Source: Pyropia yezoensis
Taxonomy: Eukaryota > Rhodophyta > Bangiophyceae > Bangiales > Bangiaceae
NCBI GenBank assembly: GCA_009829735.1
Contig: CM020619.1
Coordinates: 2,486,590-2,550,589 of the forward strand
Direction of reading: 5' to 3'
DNA: 64,000 nucleotides
Every line of letters begins with the position of its first letter. The first letter of the stretch is position 1. Position numbers and translations under genes: made by a program. Positions 49,762-61,063 of the stretch are shown one piece after another. Below the pieces are notes generated by a model. It saw nothing but the letters and a program-made list of their open reading frames with translations, did no database searches and had not been told where the DNA came from.

Positions 49762-51877
49762 CTAGGCACGCGTGCTAGACTCTCCCACTCCACGGCCCTC
49801 GCCCTCACGTGGAGGCGAGCGGCGAGACCCACGCCGATAACGGTCTCCACTCGTTGGAAGGGGCGGCGGCTCCAAGTCGGAACCGTCGCGCCCCTCACGG
49901 TCGCGCAAGTGGCGCCGACCGTGGCTACTCTTCTGCCTGGTCTTGCGCGCAAGTTTGCGACGCAGACGCTGGACAGACTCCGTCTCCGATGGGGTAGAGG
50001 ACTCCGAGACGGAGTAAGACAACTCGTCTTCCGACACGGAGGGAGAGCGCCGCGAGTGACGGCGACGACGGCGAGGAGGCGAGTATGCCCGGCTCGCACG
50101 ACGCTTGCCACGCCCAAGTGGGGTTGGCTGGGGCATAATAGCCCCAATGCGAGCCAACTCGGCCGTCATAAACTCCGCCACCGACTCGCAACTCGCGGCC
50201 GCCACTGCAGTACGGAACGCGCTCCTCAAGTTGAGGAGTCTCGGAACTTTGGAGGGTTGCGGTCGACGCGGCCAACCAGGAAATGGTGCGCACCAACGTG
50301 GTGATCATCATCTCTGAGGTTAGAGGCGTGGGCGGTAACACCAACTTGGGGTATACCGTCAGGAGGGTGGCCCCCAAGTTGGGAGACCACCGGTGTGGAT
50401 GACTCCACGGCCACGCTGATCGGGATGTTCCCGTGAGGCTGGAAAGGAACAGGAGGAAGCGGAGGGGCACGCCGAGGTGGCGGTACCCGGGTGTAACTGC
50501 GACCCCCGACTTGGGGCCCCCGCAGTAGGTTGAGTCATATGGTCATCATATGAGGGCACAGCCATAACTATGGGCTTGTCCGGGGGTGGCGCAGTGTGAC
50601 GATCCACCCCCGGGGCATACGGGTAGTCCCCGATGCCCAACCCCTCTCGTAGGACCACACGGCCGTCGTGAAGTTCACGAGCGACCCACACGAACTGGCG
50701 AAGTGCGCCATCGTCCTTGGGCCCCCGAGTGGGGCGGCGCAACTTGTGCTCAATGCTCTCCCACTCGATAAACTTGTGGAGGCGGAGCATCTCCTCAAGT
50801 AGAGTGAGTTGTCCTGACGAGCACCCCTCAGCAACTAGCTGAGGGGTGAGCTGTTCCAAACCCTGGATGAGCCGGAGGGGGAGATGCCAGAGCATCCCCC
50901 GCCGCTGAACACATGACACCCAGGTCGACATGACCTCGAGGAGCCACTGGGTGGCCAACATGGCCCACACAGATGATCAGGGCCAGCCGTCAACATGACG
51001 GAGCCGAAGTGGTCAAGCAACCGTGGCAACAATGCCGGGAACCCGTAGGGGGCTCAACTTGAGGCCACCACTCGGGCTTCTTCGGTAGTATTGCTCCTTA
51101 CTGGCAGCAGACTGCTGAGGAAACTCAAGTTGAGCCGAGGTCACCAAGTAGGGACCTCGCCGGAAGTCCTTCTCCATCCGCACATCAAAGTGATGAGTGT
51201 GCGGATCGGCCTCGTGAAGGTACGGGGGGCGAGTTGCCACCGCGTCCCAAGTGAAGGTCGGCAAGTCGCCGGGACCCGGGATAGTTCCCCCGCGGTCCAC
51301 CATGGCCTTGGCCCGCTGCACGTCCTCGACCTCCTCGTCGTCCAGGAAGGCAAACTGGTCCGTCCTGAAGCCGGCAGGGAACCCGACCCTACGGGGATAC
51401 TTCTCCCGTAGGCGGTCCCATACCCGACCCATCGCTGCGCCGAGTCGGCCACAGCGAAGAACAGTCAACCCCTCCTCATACAGAGGCCAAGCGGGGTAAA
51501 AACCACCGCCCCAAGGCCTCACGCGGGACAACTTGTCCCGCCTCCGGGGGAGATCCTGCCGTCAACCCAAAGCCGGGTGACGCGGAGTCCCCACCCCCGG
51601 AGCGATCGCGGAGCCCCCGCCGGAAGTCCCGGCAGGCGCTGCACCGTAGGAGGTGTCCTCCATACGCTCATCGAGAGAGTCCGTCTCCCACTCCCGGAGT
51701 CGCCATGGCTCTCCCCAAGTTGGGGAGAGACGTCCTGGCTATCGCGGCACGAGACCCGCCTCGAGTTGAGGGGGACTCGGATCGTGGGTAAACGGGTGGC
51801 CTCCCCAGCGTGGGGTGGCCCCGTGTAAGGTGAAGGAGAAGTGGTGGTGGTGGTGAGGTGTGAACCGAGGAGAGCAA
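49762..51877 (-). pseudogene. Antisense frame of element A (second copy), broken
   Basis: Same sequence as the open frame at 19232-21346 but with several breaks, clustered towards the adjoining gap. Likely contig-end error rather than biology, given the other copy. Confidence 0.7.
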
Positions 51878-52045
51878 GCTGCCAAGTGGGCAAGCTTGAG
51901 GAGAGGGGCGGCCAACGTGACCGCCTCCACATCCGCGTTACGTACTCAAGGGGGACAGCAAGTCGCGTCCCCCCCAACGCCGAGACGTGCGTTTACGCAC
52001 CCCCTCACAGGGCCGACCGGGTCGGTCGGAACTGAGGAGAGGGAG

Positions 52046-52275
52046 TGTGGCAGTATTGACCCCCAGGTAGGGGGCAACACGTGCCATGCAAGGGCGGCAG
52101 GCCACTAGCCTGATCCGTTCCTCCCCCTGCATTTGGGTCCATATTCCCTAAGTTCGGGATAGTTAGCTTAGTAGTAAATCCAACTTGGATTTGAGGGTTT
52201 TCTGCATTTATCGTCTTGAATTTTCGTGTGGCCCGGTGGGCAGGTGCTGGGGGGGAGATTCTGAGTGGCGAGATT
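52046..52275 (+). repeat. Partial LTR of element A (3' LTR, cut by gap)
   Basis: First 230 bp of the LTR, preceded by the polypurine tract at 52034-52045. Confidence 0.9.
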
Positions 52276-52775
52276 NNNNNNNNNNNNNNNNNNNNNNNNN
52301 NNNNNNNNNNNNNNNNNNNNNNNNNNNNNNNNNNNNNNNNNNNNNNNNNNNNNNNNNNNNNNNNNNNNNNNNNNNNNNNNNNNNNNNNNNNNNNNNNNNN
52401 NNNNNNNNNNNNNNNNNNNNNNNNNNNNNNNNNNNNNNNNNNNNNNNNNNNNNNNNNNNNNNNNNNNNNNNNNNNNNNNNNNNNNNNNNNNNNNNNNNNN
52501 NNNNNNNNNNNNNNNNNNNNNNNNNNNNNNNNNNNNNNNNNNNNNNNNNNNNNNNNNNNNNNNNNNNNNNNNNNNNNNNNNNNNNNNNNNNNNNNNNNNN
52601 NNNNNNNNNNNNNNNNNNNNNNNNNNNNNNNNNNNNNNNNNNNNNNNNNNNNNNNNNNNNNNNNNNNNNNNNNNNNNNNNNNNNNNNNNNNNNNNNNNNN
52701 NNNNNNNNNNNNNNNNNNNNNNNNNNNNNNNNNNNNNNNNNNNNNNNNNNNNNNNNNNNNNNNNNNNNNNNNNNN
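52276..52775. other. Assembly gap, exactly 500 N
   Basis: Placeholder gap between A's 3' LTR and the middle of B's gag. Confidence 1.
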
Positions 52776-54216
52776 CGGCAGACTTTGCCGGACCTGGTGG
52801 TCACGATGACGAATACTATTCTGAATCGGATTGTGGCGAGTTTGCCAGATGGCCTTAATGTCCAGACCGGATTGGGGCTTTCGAGCCCACAGGCGCAGGG
52901 GGAATCTCTCCTGACGCCTACCTCGGGTCGCCCCGAACTGGGGGCGACACCTGTGACTCCCAACGAGGGAGCCACACCATACGCGGTGGGGCGTACGCCC
53001 TTCACGGGGGAGTTCCCCTCGGAAACGCCGGCGGCTACACCAAGCTCGCCGTACCAGACTACAGGCACTGAGGGTGGACTTACCCCAGTGCCACAGCGGC
53101 TGTTCCCTCAACGTGAGGTGCCGCCCAAGATTCAGGTAGCCAACCCGGTCTACCAGCGGATCTTTGACTGTGAGACCTACGCCCTCCACAACAAGTCGGT
53201 GGCGTATGGTCCTGACCAGGCCCGAGCTATGGGCCGTGCCAAGAAGAATGCACTTCATTCTTTTGGGCACAGAGCGGAGTGGGATGGAACTCCCCCCCTC
53301 CGTGTCTTTGAGTTCCTACGTCGTTTCACAAAAGCCTGTGACGACAATGCCATAAGTGAAGGCATGGCTTTTTTACATGCTACAGGAGTTTACGAAGGGC
53401 GACCTACCGGACAGAACTTATGTCCGTCATGCCCAGCTCCTCAAGTGGAGGCGCTGGGGAGGTGACGTCCTATTTGGAGCTCGTCAACTGGTTGTTGAGA
53501 GCCATGGTTGATGAGGCAGCGTTTGGCTTCTCAAGTCGAGGAGTTTACGGCAAGCCCATCAGGAAGAGGCGGAGGACGAGTTGTCCCTTTGCGGAGCGAG
53601 TCCGTAAGCTCAACAATCTTTGTGGGTTTCTTCATCCACAAGCTGTGGTGAAGAGTCGGTTTGTGGAGGAACTCCATTGGTCAGTCCGGATGAGACCCGG
53701 GAGCATAACACTACCCGGGCGACCCTGGCCGAGTTGGCCAGGTTTCGCCTATCGCAGAGGCCGAGGCCTACCGCAAGTTGCGGGAGGAACAACGCCAGGA
53801 GCGTCAGGCCGAGTTGGCCAGGAACGGGAGGAGGCGCGCCAGGCCAGAGAGTTGAGAGAGGCACGCCGAGTCCGCAAGGAGAGGGTGGTAGCTGCCGTGG
53901 GAACTTCCCAGGGTACCTCTTCGTCTTCCCCAGTTGGGAAGACCCCTCCCGGACCGGACCATCGGTGTTGGAACTGCAACTCCGATGGTCACTGGGCATA
54001 TGATTGCCCAAGTTGAGTAAACGCATCCAACAACTTGTTAGGAATGCGAGTAAAAAGTCGGCTACGAACGAAGTACGTTCACGCCGCGAGGGTGGGTCTC
54101 GACCGGTCGCTGCGGTCGCCACACCCTCGGCGGAGGAGGCGGACACGTCGTCCTCGGACTCGTCGTCTTCCTCCCCGCCCTCAGATTCGGACGCCAAGTC
54201 GGCGGGAAACGAATGA
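52776..54216 (+). pseudogene. gag: gag of element B (second copy), partial and broken
   Basis: C-terminal two-thirds of gag with the CCHC knuckle region. It carries several breaks next to the gap; the version at 34043-32073 looks whole. Confidence 0.75.
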
Positions 54217-57200
54217 CCGTTGGGGCTGGTCGTCCGAAGCTCACAACGGCAGCCTCGGCCAAGTGGGCCAGGAGGACGAACCAACCGTGCCGGATACTGC
54301 GGCGACCTAAGGGAGTCCGCCCACCTCGGGTAGGACTCCCCAAGAACGTTAACCCACGTCGGTCATGGCAATGCTGACGGGTGAGAACTTCCAGGTGGCT
54401 GGACGGGTGCAACTTGCCCCCGGCCGCGCCTGTTGTGCCCGCATCGTGCTTGATACCGGGTCAGGAGCCTCCTTGATACGCAAGTCGCTATTACCAAAGG
54501 AGGTGAAGCTCCAACGCTGGAGGTCCAAGGCTGACCATATGATTGACATCAATGGTGGGGTACTTCCCATCGTTGGTGCCGTGACCCTACCAACTAGGTT
54601 GGGGACCCATGAGGTCGACGTGACCTATGGTGTAGTTGAGAATATATCGGTACCCCTGCTTCTGGGTACCCCTTATGTCGTAACACAAGTGCCTTTGATC
54701 TGTGGCCCCCGAGTACTGGGTCAAGTTGATGAATGGGGAGACTATCCCCATCCTTGGTAAGGGAAAGTCTGTGGCTCCTGTGACAGTCTCACAGTCGAAG
54801 CCTGTTTGCTCTGTGAGGGAAGGGTTTACTGCTACCCTGCGTTTAGCCCGCAAAGTCACGTTGCCCCCCAACTCGGTGGCGCACGTTGACGTTGTAACTG
54901 ATTTTTCGGGGAACGGGTTGGTGCACCCTAACCCCCGTCTTGCTCGCAAGCACCAAGTGCATGTTGCCCTTGGCACGATGGACTCCAAAGCCGGAGTCCT
55001 GTGGAGGATCCAGGTGATGAACCTGAGTCCGACGCCCAAGTACTTCAAGTCGGGAGCCAAGTTCGGCTATATCGACCAACATGAGGGACCGGTAGTAGCG
55101 GTCACCCTGAACGCGGGCGCAAGTAGCGACCCGAAGTCCGGAAAGGAGAAGCATCAAGCCAAGTCGGCCACCTCTCCTCGGCCCCATGTGAACATGGAGG
55201 GTGTTCCCCCCAGGTTGAGGGTTCAAGTTGAACGCCTCTTGGACCAATATCACAAGTTGTGGGATGGTCAATTGGGACTCATGAGAGCTACCCAACACCG
55301 GATCGAGTTGAAGCCCGGTGCACCCCCTATACGCCAACAACCGTATAGGGGAGGACCCCGTTCAAGGGCCCTCGTTAAGGAGCAAGTTGCTCGCATGGAG
55401 GCCCTCGATGTGATCGAGGCCAGCAACGCCGAGTGGGCGAGTCCGGTGGTTATAGTCCCCAAAGTTGATGGGACCCCCCGGTTTTGTATCGACTACCGTA
55501 AGCTCAACGAGAGCACGGTGAAGGACAGTTATCCCCTACCTAGGATGGATGACTGTCTGGACTCTCTGGGGGAGGCGAACGTGTTCTCTACCCTGGACTG
55601 TAACGCGGGGTACTGGCAAATTCCCATTGCCCCGGAGGACAGGCATAAAACTACCTTTACCTGTCACTGTGGTACCTACCAGTGCAAACGCCTACCGTTT
55701 GGTCTGTGTAACGCGCCGGCAACTTTCCAGGGCGCTATGGACATGATTCTGGCCGGAGTACGGTGGCAGATCTGTCTTGTGTACCTAGACGATATCATTG
55801 TGTTCTCCCGAAGTCCGGAGGAACACATTGGCCATCTTGGCCAGGTGTTCAAGCTACTTGCTGACGCCGGTGTGTCTCTGAAGGCGAGTAAGTGCCACCT
55901 CTTTACTCAAGAGGTGGAATACTTGGGACATGTTGTCCGTCCGGGGCGTCACAGTGTTAACGAGAAGAACTTGAGGGCCATTCGTAAGGCTCAGTACCCC
56001 CGGACCCAGACCCAGATGAGGAGCTTCCTCGGGATGTGTAACGTGTACCGACGTTTCACCAAGGGCTTCGCCAAGGTGGCGAAGCCGTTGAATGAGCTAG
56101 TGAGCTCAACGCTACCGAAGAACCTGCCTCCCCCAAGTCGGGTGGAGCAGGAATCCTTTGAGACTCTTCGGGACCTTCTGCTGAAGCCCCTCATCTTGGC
56201 AATTCCCAGGTTGGGAGGCCACTACATCCTGGATGTGGACGCTAGCTACGACCAACTTGGTTGTGTGTTGCTTCAGCAGCAGCCGGACAAGGAGTACTTG
56301 CCGGTGGGATACTTTAGTAAGGGGCTGAACTCGGCCGAGAAGAACTACGGAGTCACCGAGTTGGAAGGACTCGCAGTGGTATGGGCGGTGACGTCACTTC
56401 GTCACTACCTGGAGGGTGAGAAGTTCCTCATCCGCTGTGACCACCGCGCGTTGCAGTTTATCTTCGAGACGGACTGTACGAACACTCGTCTCAACCGGTG
56501 GAGGGTGCGACTGGCACCCTTCAACTTTGACATTGAGTACCGACCTGGCAGGCAACATGCCCTTGCCGACGGCCTCCCTCGGGTACCTACCGAGGGGCTG
56601 GACACTAACCCAGTCGATGAGGACATCCCCATCGTGGGGGTAGTCACGCGCTCGGGTCAGGCGTTGAACCCCGAGGCGCCAGGGAACAAGAAGTACTTGC
56701 CCCTGTCCCTGGACGAGGTGGTGAAGGCCCAGGCCGAGGATCCCTTCTGCAAGTCGCAGAGGGATATACTGGATACGGTGGTTGAGACGCGCTTCTTTCT
56801 GGGAGACGATGGCCTCCTCATGAGGAGGGGGGTATTCCAGGGGACCGAACAACTTGTCGTCCCCGCATCCCTCAAGGACAGTATCCTTGAGAGGGAGCAC
56901 AACGCTCCAACGGGTGGACACCTGGGGTCTAATAAACTGTACCAGACCCTGAGGACCAGGTACTACTGGCCGTCCATGGTGGTGGACATCTACAGTTGGG
57001 TGGCTGCCTGCACAAGTTGTGCACAGAATCGTCTGATGGAACGGCGGCCTACTACGGCTATGCTATTGTTCCCGGCCAAGGAGCCCTTCGCCGCGTTGGC
57101 GATGGACATCCTTGGGCCACTGCCCGTGACCGAGGAGGGCAACCAGTACCTCCTGGTCATCTGTGACCGCTTCACGAAACTTACGCGAGCGATCCCACTG

Positions 57201-58201
57201 GCAGAGATCACGGCCATGTCGGTCGTGTCAGCCTTCCTAGATCACTGGGTTGCCGCGTATGGCATCCCAGATAGTACACTATCGGACAATGGACCGCAAT
57301 TTGCGTCTGTACTGTTTCAGGGAGTGCTGGATATGTTGGGGGTTAAGGCAAACTATGCCACCCCCTACCACCCACAAACTAATGGGCAGGTGGAGCGCTT
57401 CAACAAAACTATTGTTAGGCAGCTACGCCACTATGTGAGTGAGCACGTAAAGACGTGGGACCAATATATTTCTATCCTTACTACTGCCTACAATTCGCAG
57501 GTTCACTCATCTACAGGGGAAGTACCCCTCGCTTTTGTGACCCCCCGTCGCGTGCGGTCTATTGCCGTGCGGCGGTCGCTCCCAACTAGGGAGGATGGTG
57601 GCAGTACGCCTACTCCTACTGAGAGTAAGGCGGAGTTCGCCGCTAGGCTTGAAAACCTCATCCCTAAAGTCAGGGCTGAGATGAACAAAGCACAAAAGCG
57701 CTACAAGCGTACCTTTGACAAAAAGGTGCGCAATGCTAAACATGTCCCCGAGCAGGGTCACTGGGTGCTGGTACACTCGCACACCCCAACTGGGGGTAAG
57801 CTGGTATTCCAGACGAAGGGACCGTACCAGGTCCTTCGTACTGATGGGCGGCGCTTCACCATCGAAAGTGACGATGGGGTCCGCTCCGCACAGTGAACGG
57901 ACAGGACGTGGTCAAAGTTGCGCCACCGCCTGCAGGCGACCCATCTTGGGCACGTGCGTTGGAGTCGTGGCGCCTCCCCTCACTGCCTGCGGCCAAACAG
58001 GGCCCGCAGGAGTACGTGTTCGATAAGTTCATCGACCACGGATGGGATGAAGACACTGACCGCCTCATGTTGAGGGTGCGTTGGTTTGGCTACAAAGCCA
58101 AGGACGATACATGGGAGTATGTGGAGGACCTTCCTGCTGAGAAGGTCCGGGCGTACTGTGCCCGGAATGAGATAGACCCTAACAGCCGTCCCTCAACGTG
58201 A
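54213..58201 (+). pseudogene. pol: pol of element B (second copy)
   Basis: Same domains as the other pol copies. About three breaks, mostly near the gap-proximal end. RT, RNase H and integrase regions read openly. Confidence 0.85.
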
Positions 58202-58312
58202 GGGAAGGCCGAGCAACAGTGCCACGAGAGTGCTTCAAGTCGAAGTGGTACGCAGAGTGGCTTTTAACTACAGCCCTAACCCTCACACTCTCACAACAAA
58301 GGCAGCTGCCAA

Positions 58313-60427
58313 CTAGGCACGCATGCTAGACTCTCCCACTCCACGGCCCTCGCCCTCACGTGGAGGCGAGCGGCGAGACCCACGCCGATAACGGTCTCCA
58401 CTCGTTGGAGGGGGCGGCGGCTCCAAGTCGGAACCGTCGCGCCCCTCACGGTCGCGCAAGTGGCGCCGACCGTGGCCACTCTTCTGCCTGGTCTTGCGCG
58501 CAAGTTTGCGACGCAGACGCTGGACAGACTCCGTCTCCGACGGGGTAGAGGACTCCGAGACGGAGTAAGACAACTCGTCTTCCGACACGGAGGGAGAGCG
58601 CCGAGAGTGTCGGCGACGACGGCGAGGAGGCGAGTATGCCCGGCTCGCGCGACGTTTGCCACGCCCAAGTGGGGCTGGCTGGGGCATAATAGCCCCAATA
58701 CGAGCCAACTCGGCTGTCATAAACTCCGCCACCGACTCGCAACTCGCGGTCGCTACGGCAGTACGAACGCGCTCCTCAAGTTGAGGAGTCTCGGAACTCT
58801 GTAGGGTTGCGGTCGACGCGGCCAACGAGGAAATGGTGCGCACCAACGTGGTGATCATCATCTCTGAGGTTAGAGGCGTGGGCGGCAACACCAACTTGGG
58901 GTATACCGTCAGGAGGGTGGCCCCCAAGTTGGGGGACACCGGGGTGGAAGACTCCGCGGCCACGCTGATCGGGATGTTCCCGTGAGGTTGGAAAGGAACC
59001 GGAGGAAGCGGAGGGGCCCGCCGAGGTGGCGGTACCCGGGTGTAACTGCGACCCCGACTTGGGGCTCCCGCAGTGGGTTGAGTCATGTGGTCATCATAGG
59101 ACGGCACGGCCATAACTATGGGCTTGTCCGGGGGTGGCGCAGTGTGGCGATCCACCCCCGGGGCATACGGGTAGTCCCCGATGCCCAACCCCTCTCGTAG
59201 GACCACACGGCCGTCGTGAAGTTCACGAGCGACCCACACGAACTGGCGAAGTGCGCCATCGTCCTTGGGCCCACGAGTGGGGCGGCGCAACTTGTGCTCA
59301 ATGCTCTCCCACTCGATAAACTTATGGAGCCGGAGCATCTCCTCAAGTAGAGTGAGTTGTCCTGATGAGCACCCCTCAGCAACTAGCTGAGCGGTGAGCT
59401 GTTCCAAACCCTGGATGAGCCGGAGGGGGAGATGCCAGAGCATCCCCCGCCGCTGAACGCAGGACACCCAGGTCGACATGACCTCGAGGAGCCACTGGGT
59501 GGCCAACATGGCCCACACCAGGTGATCAGAGGCAGCCGTCAACATGACGGAGCCGAAGTGGTCAAGCAACCGGGGCAACAACGCCGGGAACCCGTAGGGG
59601 ACCTCAACTTGAGGCCACCACTCGGGCTTCTTCGGATAGTACTGCTCCTTACTGGCAGCAGACTGTTGAGGAAACTCAAGTTGAGCCGAGGTCACCAAGT
59701 AGGGACCTCGCCGGAAGTCTTTCTCCATCCGCACATCAAAGTGATGAGTGTGCGGATCGGCCTCGTGGAGGTACGGTGGGCGAGTTGCCACAGCGTCCCA
59801 CGTGAAGGTCGGCAAGTCGCCGGGACCCGGGATAGTTCCCCCGCGGTCCACCATGGCCTTGGCACGTTGGACGTCTTCAACCTCCTCGTCGTCCAGGAAG
59901 GCAAACTGGTCCGTCCTGAAGCCGGCCGGGAACCCGACCCTACGGGGATACTTCTCCCGTAGGCGGTCCCATTCCCGGCCCATCGCTGCGCCAAGTCGGC
60001 CACAGCGAAGAACAGTCAACCCCTCCTCATAAAGAGGCCAAGCGGGGTAAAACCACCGCCCCAAGGCCTCACGCGGGACAACTTGTCCCGCCTCCGGGGG
60101 AGATCCCGCCGTCAACCCAAAGCCGGGTGACGCGGGAGTCCCATCCCCCGGAGCGATCGCGGAGCCCCCGCCGGAAGTTCCGGCGGGTGCTGCACCGTAG
60201 GAGGTGTCCTCCATGCGCTCGTCAAGAGAGTCCGTCTCCACTCCCGGAGTCGCCATGGCTCTCCCCAAGTTGGGGAGAGACGCTCTGGCTATCGCAGCAC
60301 GAGACCCGCCTCGAGTTGAGGGGGACTCGGATCGTGGGTATACGGGTGGCCTCCCCAGCGTGGGGCGGCCCAGTGGAAGGTGAAGGGGAGGTGGTGGTGA
60401 TGGTGAAGTGTGAACTGAGGAGAGCAA
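58313..60427 (-). CDS. Antisense open frame of element B, RS-rich C-terminus
   Basis: 704 codons, same length and ends as the frame of A at 19232-21346. Differences from A are scattered substitutions (for example EEIEDV to EEVEDV, and PQPTPLG to PQPAPLG), with the Arg/Ser-rich tail kept. An open frame of this length retained in two diverged copies, with base changes partly silent in this frame, supports it as a real gene of the element. Function unknown. Confidence 0.7.
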   Translation of the reverse strand: MLSSVHTSPSPPPPLHLPLGRPTLGRPPVYPRSESPSTRGGSRAAIARASLPNLGRAMATPGVETDSLDERMEDTSYGAAPAGTSGGGSAIAPGDGTPASPGFGLTAGSPPEAGQVVPREALGRWFYPAWPLYEEGLTVLRCGRLGAAMGREWDRLREKYPRRVGFPAGFRTDQFAFLDDEEVEDVQRAKAMVDRGGTIPGPGDLPTFTWDAVATRPPYLHEADPHTHHFDVRMEKDFRRGPYLVTSAQLEFPQQSAASKEQYYPKKPEWWPQVEVPYGFPALLPRLLDHFGSVMLTAASDHLVWAMLATQWLLEVMSTWVSCVQRRGMLWHLPLRLIQGLEQLTAQLVAEGCSSGQLTLLEEMLRLHKFIEWESIEHKLRRPTRGPKDDGALRQFVWVARELHDGRVVLREGLGIGDYPYAPGVDRHTAPPPDKPIVMAVPSYDDHMTQPTAGAPSRGRSYTRVPPPRRAPPLPPVPFQPHGNIPISVAAESSTPVSPNLGATLLTVYPKLVLPPTPLTSEMMITTLVRTISSLAASTATLQSSETPQLEERVRTAVATASCESVAEFMTAELARIGAIMPQPAPLGRGKRRASRAYSPPRRRRRHSRRSPSVSEDELSYSVSESSTPSETESVQRLRRKLARKTRQKSGHGRRHLRDREGRDGSDLEPPPPPTSGDRYRRGSRRSPPREGEGRGVGESSMRA

Positions 60428-60594
60428 GCTGCCGAGTGGGCAAGCTTGAGGAGAGGGGCGGTCAACGTGACCGCCTCCACATCCGTGTTACGTACTCGAT
60501 GGGGGACAGCAAGTCGCGCCCCCAACGCCGAGACGTGCGTTTACGCACCCCCTCACAGGGCCGACCGGGTCGGTCGGAACTGAGGAGAGGGGAG

Positions 60595-61063
60595 TGTGGC
60601 AGTATTGACCCCCAGGTAGGGGGGCAACACGTGCCATGCAAGGGGCGGCAGGCCACTAGCCTGATCCGTTCCTCCCCCTGCATTTGGGTCCATATTCCCT
60701 AAGTTTGGGATAGTTAGCTTAGTAGTAAATCCAACTTGGATTTGAGGGTTTTCTGCATTTATCGTCTTGAATTTTCGTGTGGCCCGGTGGGCAGGTGCTG
60801 GGGTGGGAGATTCTGAGTGGCGAGATTCTGAGTGGACCCTGGGGGGATAAGGGGAGGGACAGCGGGGCTTGGCCCTGCGTCCCCGTCCCGACCAAGAAAC
60901 TGTTGGACCACACACCATCTTCTTGTTTGTCCGTGGGGGTTTTGCCCCACAACAGGGACAGAGTGTGTGCGACTTGCACTTCTTCCAGTTCCCCCGACAC
61001 AAGAGGCAGCCCTGGCACACCGCCCCAACTTGGGTGCCGTGTGTGCTTGTGGTTTTTGCCACA
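60595..61063 (+). repeat. LTR of element B (3' LTR)
   Basis: 469 bp, TGTGGCA...TGCCACA, preceded by polypurine tract GAGGAGAGGGGAG (60582-60594). Confidence 0.95.

Larger units (their letters stand above)
43137..52275 (+). mobile_element. Ty3/gypsy LTR retrotransposon, element A, second assembled copy
   Basis: Sense strand is plus: 5' LTR 43137-43604, primer-binding site 43607-43624, gag 43700-45670, pol 45667-49650, antisense frame (51877-49762), polypurine tract 52034-52045, and 230 bp of the 3' LTR before the 500-N gap. Matches the first A copy, so probably the same insertion. gag and pol look whole in this copy. The antisense frame shows several breaks towards the contig end that the other assembled copy does not share. 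Expected full length about 9.4 kb. Confidence 0.95.
52776..61063 (+). mobile_element. Ty3/gypsy LTR retrotransposon, element B, second assembled copy (partial)
   Basis: Sense strand is plus: C-terminal part of gag, pol, antisense frame (60427-58313 -), polypurine tract (60582-60594) and 3' LTR (60595-61063). The 5' LTR and gag N-terminus fall outside. Several breaks occur in the first 2 kb beside the gap and few elsewhere, and it agrees with the first B copy at the residues that separate B from A. Right flank gggcc (61064-61068) is the duplication partner of 34608-34612. Confidence 0.95.

Noticed and set aside
18594-61063. Four separate LTR retrotransposons in tandem pairs
   Set aside because: A1 matches A2 and B1 matches B2, 500-N gaps sit between A and B parts, and target duplications pair across the blocks. 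Two insertions assembled twice is simpler.
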